This document shows positions 25,725 to 33,442 of a DNA stretch of 64,000 nt, piece after piece. The stretch's first letter is position 1. Every line of letters starts with the position of its first letter. The notes below the pieces were generated by a model. It searched no databases and had not been told where the DNA came from. It was given only the letters and a program-made list of their open reading frames with translations. The position numbers and the translations under genes were made by a program. The stretch lies in assembly GCF_051390635.1 (NCBI RefSeq), contig NZ_JBPODT010000001.1, positions 744,001-808,000 of the forward strand, in the 5' to 3' direction. The stretch comes from Microbaculum sp051390635. Its GTDB lineage: Bacteria > Pseudomonadota > Alphaproteobacteria > Rhizobiales > Tepidamorphaceae.

Positions 25725-25779
25725 GCCCGTCCGCACCCCTGGAGGAGACGGGCAACCGGAGCCGGCCCGATTGGTCGGC
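25725..25779 (+). promoter_or_regulatory. Structured leader of rplY
   Basis: Two stems precede rplY: gcccgtc (25725-25731) with gacgggc (25747-25753), and gccggcc-cgatt-ggtcggc (25761-25779) followed by ctttcattt. The second looks like a weak attenuator hairpin. Control of the ribosomal protein gene through this leader is inference; the rplY ribosome site gaggag lies just after it at about 25791-25796. Confidence 0.4.
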
Positions 25780-25804
25780 CCTTTCATTTCGAGGAGACTA
25801 CGAC

Positions 25805-26461
25805 ATGTCAGCGACCGTTTCGCTCAAGGCGGCGGCGCGCGAACGGGTCGGCAAGGGGGCCGCCCGTGCCGAACGTCGCGCTGGACGCATTCCCGCCGTT
25901 ATCTACGGCGGCAAGGAATCTGCCACCCCCATTACGCTCGACCACAAGGAAATCGCCCTGAAGATCAAGGGCGGGCACTTCCTGACGACCGTGTTCGAGA
26001 TCGACGTCGACGGCAAGAAGGTTCGTGCCCTGCCGCGCGACTTCCAGCTCGATCCCGTCAAGGATTTCCCGGTCCACGTCGATTTCCTGCGCCTGACCAA
26101 GGGCGCCACGATCGCCGTCGAGATTCCGGTGAACTTCGTCAACGAGGAAGACAGCCCCGGCATCAAGCGCGGCGGCGTCCTCAACGTGGTGCGCCACGAG
26201 ATCGAGGTGAACGCGCCGGCCGACGCCATTCCCGACGAAATCGTCGCGGATCTGACCGGCCTCGACATCGGCGACTCGCTGCACATCTCGGCGATTGCCC
26301 TTCCGGAAGGCGTGACGCCGACCATTACCGACCGTGACTTCACCGTCGCCACAGTTGCCGCCCCGGCCGCTCTGAAGAGCGAAGAGGAAGCGGCGGCCGA
26401 GGAAGGTGCCGAGGAAGGTGCGGCTGCGGAAGCCAAGGCTCCGGAAGGCGAGTCCGAGTAA
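25805..26461 (+). CDS. rplY: 50S ribosomal protein L25 / Ctc
   Basis: The 218-residue long form of L25 (TL5/Ctc type), which binds 5S rRNA. The N-terminal L25 domain (LKAAARERVGKGAARAERRA then GRIPAVIYGG) is joined to the beta-rich TL5 domain (VEIPVNFVNEEDSPGIKRGG and LHISAIALPEGVTPTITDRD). The tail is Ala/Glu-rich (EEEAAAEEGAEEGAAAEAKA). ATG 25805 follows gaggag; the reading frame extends upstream but not with conserved sequence. pth follows 38 bp later, the usual gene order. Confidence 0.95.
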   Translation: MSATVSLKAAARERVGKGAARAERRAGRIPAVIYGGKESATPITLDHKEIALKIKGGHFLTTVFEIDVDGKKVRALPRDFQLDPVKDFPVHVDFLRLTKGATIAVEIPVNFVNEEDSPGIKRGGVLNVVRHEIEVNAPADAIPDEIVADLTGLDIGDSLHISAIALPEGVTPTITDRDFTVATVAAPAALKSEEEAAAEEGAEEGAAAEAKAPEGESE

Positions 26462-26499
26462 GGATCGCCTGCCGGCCCGCCGGACAGGTGATCGGGCTC

Positions 26500-27114
26500 A
26501 TGGTGCTGATGGTCGGCCTCGGAAACCCCGGGCCGAAATACGAAGGCAACCGCCACAATATCGGCTTCATGGCCATCGACGCCATCGCCGACCTGCATCG
26601 TTTTTCCGGCTGGCGCAGCCGGTTCCAGGGTCAGGTCGGCGAGGGATCGCTTGGTGATACCCGCGCCATGCTGCTGAAGCCGATGACGTGGATGAACGAG
26701 TCCGGACGCTCCGTCGGCGAGGCGATGCGCTGGCTGAAGAAGACGCCGGGCGAGGTGATCGTGTTCTACGACGAGCTCGATCTCGCGCCCGGCAAGGTCC
26801 GCGTGAAGACCGGCGGCGGCGCTGCCGGTCACAACGGCATCCGCTCGATCATTTCGCATATCGGACCGGACTTCAAACGAGTGCGCCTGGGTATCGGCCA
26901 CCCCGGCCGCAAGGAGCAGGTTCAGCGTCACGTCCTGTCCGATTTCTCCAAGGCGGACAAGGACTGGCTTGGCCCCCTCCTCGTTGCCGTCGCCGACAAC
27001 GCGCCACGTCTGGCCGCCGGCGACGATTCCACATTCATGAACAGGGTCGCCATCGCGCTCGGCAGTCAGGACAAGGCCGACAACGGGCGCGCGGCGGGTA
27101 AAGCGGAGAGCTGA
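26500..27114 (+). CDS. pth: Peptidyl-tRNA hydrolase
   Basis: Pth cleaves peptidyl-tRNA released from stalled ribosomes. The family start MVLMVGLGNPGPKYEGNRHN (with catalytic His near residue 20), LLKPMTWMNESGRSVGEA, FYDELDLAPGKVRVKTGGGA with catalytic Asp, and GHNGIRSIISH are all present. I start at ATG 26500 to match the family N-terminus; GTG 26488 would add four residues. The gene stops 4 bp before ychF begins, so rplY, pth and ychF probably form one operon. Confidence 0.95.
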   Translation: MVLMVGLGNPGPKYEGNRHNIGFMAIDAIADLHRFSGWRSRFQGQVGEGSLGDTRAMLLKPMTWMNESGRSVGEAMRWLKKTPGEVIVFYDELDLAPGKVRVKTGGGAAGHNGIRSIISHIGPDFKRVRLGIGHPGRKEQVQRHVLSDFSKADKDWLGPLLVAVADNAPRLAAGDDSTFMNRVAIALGSQDKADNGRAAGKAES

Positions 27115-27118
27115 TCGC

Positions 27119-28216
27119 ATGGGCTTCAAGTGCGGTATCGTCGGACTTCCCAACGTCGGCAAGTCGACGCTCTTCAATGCGCTGACCCAGACCGCGGCGG
27201 CGCAGGCGGAGAACTATCCCTTCTGCACCATCGAGCCGAATGTCGGCGAGGTCGCGGTCCCCGATCCGCGCCTGAGCGAGCTTGCCCGTATCGGCAAATC
27301 CGCCGAGATCATCCCGACCCGGCTGACCTTCGTCGACATCGCCGGCCTCGTGCGCGGCGCCTCCAAGGGTGAAGGGCTCGGCAACCAGTTCCTCGGCCAC
27401 GTCCGCGAGGTCGACGCCATCGCCTTCGTCGTGCGCTGTTTCGAGGACGAAGACGTCACCCACGTCGAGGGGCGCATCGACCCCCTCGCCGATGCCGAGA
27501 CCATCGAGACCGAGCTGATGCTCGCCGATCTCGAGAGCCTCGAGAAGCGGCTGCCGACGCTCGATAAGCGGATCCGCGGCGGCGACAAGGAAGCCAAGCT
27601 CTCCTTCGAGCTGGTGAACCGCGCGCTGGAGAAGCTGCGCGACGGCAAGCCCGCCCGCCTGGTGGAGATCGCGGACGAGGAACGCAAGGCCTTCGAGGCG
27701 CTCAACCTCTTGACCTCCAAGCCTGTTCTCTATGTCTGCAACGTCGACGAGGCATCGGCGGCGACGGGCAACGCGTATTCCCGCAAGGTCGAGGAGCGCG
27801 CCGCCGCCGAAGACGCGGCCTGCGTCGTCATCTCCGCCAAGATCGAGGCCGAGATCGCGCTGCTGCCCACCGACGAGCGCGCCGAGTTCCTGGAAACCCT
27901 CGCGCTGGAGGAGCCGGGCCTCAACCGGCTGATCCGCGCCGGCTACGACCTGCTGCACCTCGTGACCTTCTTCACGATCGGCCCCAAGGAAGCGCGCGCC
28001 TGGACCGTGCATCGCGGCGCCCGCGCGCCGCAGGCCGCCGGCGTAATCCATACCGATTTCGAAAAGGGCTTCATCCGCGCCGAAACCATCTCCTTCGACG
28101 ACTTTATCCGCTGCAACGGCGAGACGGGCGCGAAAGAGGCTGGCAAGATGCGGCTGGAGGGCAAGGAGTACGTCGTCCAGGATGGCGACGTGTTCCATTT
28201 CCGCTTCGCGGCCTGA
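27119..28216 (+). CDS. ychF: Obg-like ATPase YchF
   Basis: YchF is a cytosolic P-loop ATPase of the OBG group that binds ribosomes and takes part in stress responses. The P-loop is GLPNVGKSTLFNALT, switch II VDIAGLVRGASKGEGLGNQF, and the TGS-like C-terminal domain ends EGKEYVVQDGDVFHFRFAA. A coiled-coil middle part (about 125-200) is as expected. At 365 residues it is the standard length, and its position downstream of pth is widely conserved. Confidence 0.96.
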   Translation: MGFKCGIVGLPNVGKSTLFNALTQTAAAQAENYPFCTIEPNVGEVAVPDPRLSELARIGKSAEIIPTRLTFVDIAGLVRGASKGEGLGNQFLGHVREVDAIAFVVRCFEDEDVTHVEGRIDPLADAETIETELMLADLESLEKRLPTLDKRIRGGDKEAKLSFELVNRALEKLRDGKPARLVEIADEERKAFEALNLLTSKPVLYVCNVDEASAATGNAYSRKVEERAAAEDAACVVISAKIEAEIALLPTDERAEFLETLALEEPGLNRLIRAGYDLLHLVTFFTIGPKEARAWTVHRGARAPQAAGVIHTDFEKGFIRAETISFDDFIRCNGETGAKEAGKMRLEGKEYVVQDGDVFHFRFAA

Positions 28217-28230
28217 CGGGGGCAATCGGA

Positions 28231-28704
28231 ATGATCGGTAGCACACGAAAAGCATTCGAGGACTTCACGCCCGGCGACAGCGTCGTGTTCCACCGTACCC
28301 GGGTGTCGAAGGAGGACATCGTCGATTTCGCCGCCGATTGGGACCCGCAGCCGATGCACCTCGACGAGGAGGCCGGCAAGGCGAGCATCCTCGGCGGGCT
28401 CACGGGCTCGGGCTGGCACATGATCTGCCTGCTGATGCGCGGCATGTGCGACGGGTTCCTGATCGACTCGACGTCCGCCGGCTCGCCCGGCGTCGACGAC
28501 GTGCGCTGGCTCAGGCCGCTGCGCCCCGGCGACGACCTGAGCATCCGCTACACCGTGCTGGATGCGCGCGTATCGAACAGCCGGCCCGGAATCGGCATCG
28601 TCCGTTTCCGCTTCGAGATGACCAACCAGAACGACGAGACGATCATGGTGGTCGAGAACCCGATCATGTTCGGCCGGCGCCAGCACGCGGAGGCGGCATC
28701 GTGA
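28231..28704 (+). CDS. MaoC-family hot-dog dehydratase, first of pair
   Basis: A 157-residue single hot-dog protein with the hydratase-2 style start FEDFTPGDSVVFHRTRVSKE and catalytic pair Asp/His in FAADWDPQPMHLDEEAGKAS, followed by GGLTGSGWHMICLLMRGM. Such proteins hydrate enoyl-CoA thioesters. A second, related gene overlaps its end by 4 bp (GTGA), so the two may form a heterodimer or act in sequence. Substrate unknown. Confidence 0.87.
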   Translation: MIGSTRKAFEDFTPGDSVVFHRTRVSKEDIVDFAADWDPQPMHLDEEAGKASILGGLTGSGWHMICLLMRGMCDGFLIDSTSAGSPGVDDVRWLRPLRPGDDLSIRYTVLDARVSNSRPGIGIVRFRFEMTNQNDETIMVVENPIMFGRRQHAEAAS

Positions 28705-29180
28705 TCTACTTCGAGGACGCCCAGATCGGCTTCAAGGCGGACATCGGCAGCCACACCTTCACCGCCGACGAAATCATCGCGTTTGCCAGCCGCTGGGACC
28801 CGCAGCCCTTCCACATCGACGCCGATGCCGCGCGCGAGAGCCTGTTCGGCGGCCTGTGCGCGAGCGGCTGGCACACCGCCTGCACATGGATGCGGCTCAA
28901 TGTCGACGACCTGAATCAGCGCACCAAGGACGCCGCTGCGGCGGGTGGGCCGACGCCGAAGTTCGGCCCCTCCCCCGGCATCTTCGACCTGAAGTGGCCG
29001 CGTCCCGTCTATGTCGGCGACACCATCACCTATTCCTGGGAGATCGTGGACAGGCGCGAATCCGCCTCGCGCCCGGAATGGGGGATCGTCACCTATCTGG
29101 CCGAAGGCCATAACCAGAACGACGACCGCGTCCTCAGCTTCCACGGCCGCTTCTTCATGGGCCGCCGCCCCATCGCCTGA
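28701..29180 (+). CDS. MaoC-family hot-dog dehydratase, second of pair
   Basis: 159 residues from GTG 28701, which overlaps the upstream stop (GTGA); no better start matches the conserved VIYFEDAQIGFKADIGSHTF. The catalytic Asp/His motif is FASRWDPQPFHIDADAARES, followed by GGLCASGWHTACTWMR as in its neighbour. The pair probably arose by tandem duplication, as both keep the active-site pattern and neighbouring Gly-Trp-His. Substrate unknown; likely CoA-linked. Confidence 0.87.
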   Translation: MIYFEDAQIGFKADIGSHTFTADEIIAFASRWDPQPFHIDADAARESLFGGLCASGWHTACTWMRLNVDDLNQRTKDAAAAGGPTPKFGPSPGIFDLKWPRPVYVGDTITYSWEIVDRRESASRPEWGIVTYLAEGHNQNDDRVLSFHGRFFMGRRPIA

Positions 29181-29221
29181 CGCGGCCTTCCGGAGCGCCC
29201 TAGGGGGCGTCGTCGGGCGCC

Positions 29222-29266
29222 CCTATTCGCCCTCGCCTATTCGCCCTCGGCCCCTATTCGCCTTCG
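29222..29266. repeat. Three copies of the 3' end of apt
   Basis: cctattcgccctcg occurs at 29222-29235 and 29236-29249, and with one mismatch (cctattcgccttcg) at 29253-29266. The third copy holds the true apt stop codon; the other two repeat the final codons and stop beyond it. A local replication slip would explain it. Confidence 0.75.
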
Positions 29267-29811
29267 AACGCCAGCAGCGTATGGACGGTGACGCCCTTGC
29301 GGCGCAGCCGCTCGGCGCCCCCCAGATCCGGCAGGTCGATCACGAAGCAGGCCGCGACCACCTCGCCGCCGGACTTGCGGATCAGGTCGATCGCCGCATC
29401 CGCCGTGCCGCCGGTCGCCACCAGGTCGTCGACCAGCAGCACCTTGTCGCCCGGGCCGATCGCGTCGGCGTGGATCTCGACCGTATCGACACCATATTCC
29501 AGCTCGTAGTCCTGCCCGATCGTCGCGTAGGGCAGCTTGCCCTTCTTGCGGATCGGCACGAAGCCGCGGCCGAGTTCGTGCGCCACCGCGCCACCAAGGA
29601 TGAAGCCGCGCGCCTCGATGCCGGCGACATGGTCGAGCGGTGCGCCGAGGAACGGCCAGATCAGCTCGTCGATCGAGGCCCGCAGTCCCGCCGGATCGGC
29701 CAGCAGCGTGGTGACGTCGCGAAACAGCACCCCGGGCTTCGGGTAGTCGGGAATCGTCCGGATCAGCGCCTTCAGATCGAGGCCCGCCCGCGTGTTGATC
29801 TGCCGTGTCAT
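29254..29811 (-). CDS. apt: Adenine phosphoribosyltransferase
   Basis: Apt salvages adenine with PRPP to give AMP. The PRPP-binding loop VLLVDDLVATGGTADAAI is complete, and IPDYPKPGVLFRDVTTLLAD plus AGIEARGFILGGAVAHELGR are typical. At 185 residues it is of usual length. It is divergent from a small membrane protein gene 75 bp away; mtnP, another purine-salvage enzyme that yields adenine, lies just beyond. The 3' end is tandemly duplicated outside the gene. Confidence 0.95.
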   Translation of the reverse strand: MTRQINTRAGLDLKALIRTIPDYPKPGVLFRDVTTLLADPAGLRASIDELIWPFLGAPLDHVAGIEARGFILGGAVAHELGRGFVPIRKKGKLPYATIGQDYELEYGVDTVEIHADAIGPGDKVLLVDDLVATGGTADAAIDLIRKSGGEVVAACFVIDLPDLGGAERLRRKGVTVHTLLAFEGE

Positions 29812-29886
29812 CGTACTTCCCCTTGCCTTGACGCGCCGAACACGCCAACCCTCGGCGTTGCTCTCGGGCGATTCAGGAGATCAGAA

Positions 29887-30084
29887 ATGGAAACGAATTC
29901 CCGCGTGACGCTGACGGACATCGATATCCCGTTCGGCCGGCTCGTCGTCATCTTCATCAAATGGGGCCTCGCCGCAATCCCGGCGGCGATCATCATTTCG
30001 CTCGTCATCTCGCTCTTGATGTTCGTGTTCGCGGGCCTGTTCGGCGGCGTCGGCATGATGTTCGGCGAATTCGGCCGCTACTGA
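29887..30084 (+). CDS. Small membrane protein, unknown
   Basis: A 65-residue protein with a polar N-terminus (METNSRVTLTDIDIPFGRLV), a Lys near the membrane face and one or two hydrophobic helices (AAIPAAIIISLVISLLMFVF then AGLFGGVGMMFG). The TDIDIPFGRLVVIFIKW start is reminiscent of small conserved alphaproteobacterial membrane proteins, but I cannot name a family. It lies alone on the forward strand between apt and mtnP, and its codon use matches neighbours, supporting a real gene. Confidence 0.7.
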   Translation: METNSRVTLTDIDIPFGRLVVIFIKWGLAAIPAAIIISLVISLLMFVFAGLFGGVGMMFGEFGRY

Positions 30085-30102
30085 ACCCGCAGCGCGCAGG
30101 CA

Positions 30103-30978
30103 TCAGCCCTTCAGCACCCGTCCCGCCACCGCATCGAGCTTGGCGACAAGGTCCGGGTCGCGGGCCTCGGGCGGCGTGATGATCGCGGTGTCGAGCGCGC
30201 GGTCCGAGCCGATGGGACAGGGCTGGTGCTCGCGCGGGAAGTCTGTCGCCAGCCTCAGCACCAGACGGCGCGCGTTGTCGGCGTTCTCGGCGACGATCTT
30301 CAGAATCGAGGGTACGTCGACGTCGCCGTGGTCGGGATGCCAGCAGTCGTAGTCGGTGACCATGGCGACCGTGCAGTAGCAGAGCTCGGCCTCGCGCGCG
30401 AGCTTGGCTTCCGGCATGTTGGTCATGCCGATGACGTCGCAGCCCCACGACTTGTAGAGCAGCGATTCAGCCAGCGTCGAGAACTGCGGGCCTTCCATGG
30501 CCAGGTAGGTGCCGCCACGGTGGACCCGAATGTTTTCCGCCCGCGCCGCTGCCTCGACATGGTCGGCGAAACCCGGGCTCACCGGATGGGAGAAGGCCAC
30601 GTGGGCGACGCAGCCGACCCCGAAGAAGCTCTTCTTGCGGGCGAACGTGCGGTCGAAGAACTGGTCGACCAGCACGAAGGTGCCCGGTGACAGGTCCTCC
30701 CGGAACGATCCGACCGCCGAGATCGAGATGACGTCGGTGACGCCGACCCGCTTCAGCGCGTCGATATTGGCCCGGTAGTTGATGTCGGAGGGGGGAACGC
30801 GGTGGCCGCGCCCGTGACGTGGCAGAAACACCAGCTCGAGGTCGCCGATCTCGCCGAAATGCAGCTGGTCCGATGGCTCGCCCCAGGGCGTCGGCACATG
30901 CTCCCAGCGCGGATTCTTCAGGCCCGGAAGCTCGTAAACCCCGGAGCCGCCGATGATGCCCAGTTTGGCCTTGGTCAT
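30103..30978 (-). CDS. mtnP: S-methyl-5'-thioadenosine phosphorylase
   Basis: MtnP splits methylthioadenosine into adenine and methylthioribose 1-phosphate in methionine salvage. Phosphate- and substrate-binding landmarks: GIIGGSGVYELPGLKNPRWE, LPRHGRGHRVPPSDINYRAN, VISISAVGSFREDLSPG, GTYLAMEGPQFSTLAES and GMTNMPEAKLAREAELCY. The 291 residues match the MTAP class rather than uridine phosphorylases. Adenine it releases can be used by Apt, encoded close by on the same strand. Confidence 0.95.
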   Translation of the reverse strand: MTKAKLGIIGGSGVYELPGLKNPRWEHVPTPWGEPSDQLHFGEIGDLELVFLPRHGRGHRVPPSDINYRANIDALKRVGVTDVISISAVGSFREDLSPGTFVLVDQFFDRTFARKKSFFGVGCVAHVAFSHPVSPGFADHVEAAARAENIRVHRGGTYLAMEGPQFSTLAESLLYKSWGCDVIGMTNMPEAKLAREAELCYCTVAMVTDYDCWHPDHGDVDVPSILKIVAENADNARRLVLRLATDFPREHQPCPIGSDRALDTAIITPPEARDPDLVAKLDAVAGRVLKG

Positions 30979-31054
30979 TCTGTCCCCTGCCCGCTTCTCG
31001 TGTGTGGTCGAGGGGTTTTAGCGGTCCGCGCGGTCCGCGCAAAGCCCGGCGGCG

Positions 31055-32449
31055 TTACGCGCCGGTCAGGCCGCTCGCCCACAGGAGAAGCCCGGCGAAC
31101 GCGGCCGCGACGAGGACCCAGCCCATCGCCAGCCGCAGGCCGAAGACCGCGACCACCGCGGCGGCGGTCAGGGCAGCGGCGGCGGGATCGAGCGTCGACA
31201 CAACGGGCACGTCGACGGCAATGCCCGGTCCCCGCACGGTCGCCACCTCGGCGAACAGGACGTGCAGGGAGAACCAGATCGACAGGTTGAGGATGACGCC
31301 GACGACGGCCGCCGTGATGGTGGCGAGCGCCGCCGACAGCGCCCGGTTGCCGCGCAGCCGTTCGACGTAGGGCGCGCCCAGGAAGATCCATAGGAAGCAC
31401 GGCGCGAAGGTGACCCAGGTGGTCAGGAGGGCGCCGAGCGTGCCGGCAACGAGCGGCGGCAGGCCGGTCGCCTCGCGGAACGCCGCCAGGAACCCGACGA
31501 ACTGCACGACCATGATCAGCGGGCCCGGCGTCGTTTCCGCCAGTCCCAGCCCGTCCAGCATCTCGCCCGGCGCCAGCCAGCCATAGGTGTCGACCGCGGC
31601 CTGCGCGACCCAGGCCAGCACCGCGTAGGCGCCGCCGAAGGTTACCACCGCCAGCATCGAGAAGAACGACGCGATGTCGGCGAAGACATTTCCGGGCCCC
31701 GCCACCGCCAGGAGCACCGCCGTCGGCGAGAGCCACAGCAGGAGGAAGATTACGGCGATACGGACGCTCCACGCGCGGTCCGGTCGGGCGTGGGCGGGGA
31801 TATCGAGACCGAGGACCGTATCGGCGTCGGCGACTTCGTTGCCGATCCGTCCCGGGCCGCCCTCCGTCTGGAAGGCGGGAAGCGCCATGCGGCCGCCGAC
31901 GAAGCCGATCAGACCGGCCGCCGCGACGATCAGCGGAAACGGCACGTCGAAGACGTAGATCGCCACCAGCGAGGCGGCGGCGACCGCGATCATCACCCGG
32001 TTCCTGAGCGCCCGCCCGCCGATCCGCACGACCGCCTGCAACACGATCGCCAGGACCGCGGCCTTCAGGCCGAAGAACAGCGATTCGACGGGCGCGAGCT
32101 GTCCGTAGACTGCATAGATCATGCTCAGCGCCAGGATCGACACCGCGCCGGGCAGGATGAACAGGACGCCGGCTATGATGCCGCCCAGGGTCCGGTTCAA
32201 CAGCCAGCCGACATACACGGCAAGCTGCTGCGCTTCGGGGCCGGGCAGCAGCATGCAGAAGTTCAGCGCGTGCAGGAACCGCGTGTCGCCGATCCAGCGC
32301 TTCTCTTCGACCAGCACCCGGTGCATCAAGGCGATCTGGCCGGCCGGCCCGCCGAAGCTCATCGCCGCGATTCGCGCCCACACCCGCACCGCTTCGCGCA
32401 GCGGGACGATATCGCCGGGACGGCTGGGCTCGGAGGACATCATCGGCAT
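31055..32449 (-). CDS. chrA: Chromate transporter, ChrA (CHR) family
   Basis: A 464-residue long-chain CHR protein made of two homologous halves with ten to twelve helices in total. The first repeat carries SFGGPAGQIALMHRVLVEEK and LNFCMLLPGPEAQQLAVYVG; the second has TFGGAYAVLAWVAQ and ETTPGPLIMVVQFVGFLAAF. ChrA proteins export chromate or other oxyanions. ATG 32449 is used; ATG 32440 is also possible. It stands alone between mtnP and petC, with no chrB regulator nearby. Confidence 0.9.
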   Translation of the reverse strand: MPMMSSEPSRPGDIVPLREAVRVWARIAAMSFGGPAGQIALMHRVLVEEKRWIGDTRFLHALNFCMLLPGPEAQQLAVYVGWLLNRTLGGIIAGVLFILPGAVSILALSMIYAVYGQLAPVESLFFGLKAAVLAIVLQAVVRIGGRALRNRVMIAVAAASLVAIYVFDVPFPLIVAAAGLIGFVGGRMALPAFQTEGGPGRIGNEVADADTVLGLDIPAHARPDRAWSVRIAVIFLLLWLSPTAVLLAVAGPGNVFADIASFFSMLAVVTFGGAYAVLAWVAQAAVDTYGWLAPGEMLDGLGLAETTPGPLIMVVQFVGFLAAFREATGLPPLVAGTLGALLTTWVTFAPCFLWIFLGAPYVERLRGNRALSAALATITAAVVGVILNLSIWFSLHVLFAEVATVRGPGIAVDVPVVSTLDPAAAALTAAAVVAVFGLRLAMGWVLVAAAFAGLLLWASGLTGA

Positions 32450-32561
32450 CTGGCAGACTCGGGCTCCGTCATCCGGGTGTATCCCCCATTCTCCGCCTTT
32501 TCCCGCCCTGGCGGGAGTGAGCGGCGAAGAGCGACACGTCGACGGCTACCGAGAAACGAAA

Positions 32562-32583
32562 AAGGGGCCGCGAACGGCCCCTT
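32562..32583 (-). terminator. Intrinsic terminator of the petABC operon
   Basis: aaggggccg (32562-32570), loop cgaa, cggcccctt (32575-32583). Reverse-strand reading ends with a run of T (tttttcgttt). It lies 28 bp past the petC stop, so it closes the cytochrome bc1 operon before chrA. Confidence 0.85.
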
Positions 32584-32610
32584 CTAGATCTCGACTATGA
32601 CGGTTCGAAC

Positions 32611-33432
32611 TCAGTGCTCGACGTCCCGCCACAGTTTCTTCTTGGAGAAGTACAGCAGCCCCGACAGCACGATCAGGAACACCATGACCTGGAAGCCCAG
32701 GCGCTTGCGCTCCTCCATCTTGGGCTCGGCCGTCCACATCAGGAAGGCGGAAATGTCCTTGGCGTACTGCTCGGTCGTCATCGGCGAACCGTCGGTGTAT
32801 TCGACCAGTTCATCCATCAGCGGCGGCGCCATCGAGAGCTGGCCACCCGGGAAATACGGGTTGTAGTAGGACCCGGCCCGCAGCTCCATGTGCGCGGGCG
32901 GATCCTCGTAGCCGGTCAGCAGCGAATAGATGAAGTCCGGCCCGCCTGCCCGCGCCTTGGCCAGCACCGAGAAATCCGGCGGCATAGCGCCGTTGTTCGA
33001 GGCCCGCGCGGCCGCATCGTTCGGGAACGGCGGCGGGAAGCGGTCCGACGGCTTGCCCGGCCGCTCGAACATGTCGCCCACCTCGTCCGGTCCGTCGACG
33101 ACCTCGCGCGGGAACTCCGCGGCGAGCACGGCGACCTGTTCGCGGGTGAAGCCCGGCCCGCCGTCCTCGGCGAGGTTGCGGAAGGACAGAAGGTTCATCG
33201 AGTGACAGCTCGCGCAGACCTCGACATAGACCTTGTAGCCACGCTGGAGCTGGCCCCGGTCGAACGTGCCGAACGGCCCTTCGAACGAGAACTCGACGTT
33301 CTTCAGCGCCGGCCCGGTGGTTTCCGCCGCCCCGGCCGGGGCGGAGAGCCCCGTCGAGATGGCCGCGGCGAGCGCGATCGGTGCGATACGGGTAAGGGTC
33401 ATGGCTTTGTTCATGAAAGGCGTCATCGTCAT
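32611..33432 (-). CDS. petC: Cytochrome c1 of the bc1 complex
   Basis: A 273-residue c-type cytochrome: signal peptide TLTRIAPIALAAAISTGLSA followed by the mature start, haem-binding motif CASCH near residue 73 (YVEVCASCHSMNLLSFRNLA), axial Met in the distal part (MAPPLMDELVEY region) and a C-terminal anchor VMVFLIVLSGLLYFSKKKLW. It passes electrons from the Rieske centre to soluble cytochrome c. It is last of petA-petB-petC, 10 bp after petB; an alternative start lies at 33426. Confidence 0.95.
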   Translation of the reverse strand: MTMTPFMNKAMTLTRIAPIALAAAISTGLSAPAGAAETTGPALKNVEFSFEGPFGTFDRGQLQRGYKVYVEVCASCHSMNLLSFRNLAEDGGPGFTREQVAVLAAEFPREVVDGPDEVGDMFERPGKPSDRFPPPFPNDAAARASNNGAMPPDFSVLAKARAGGPDFIYSLLTGYEDPPAHMELRAGSYYNPYFPGGQLSMAPPLMDELVEYTDGSPMTTEQYAKDISAFLMWTAEPKMEERKRLGFQVMVFLIVLSGLLYFSKKKLWRDVEH

Positions 33433-33442
33433 TCCCCCGACC

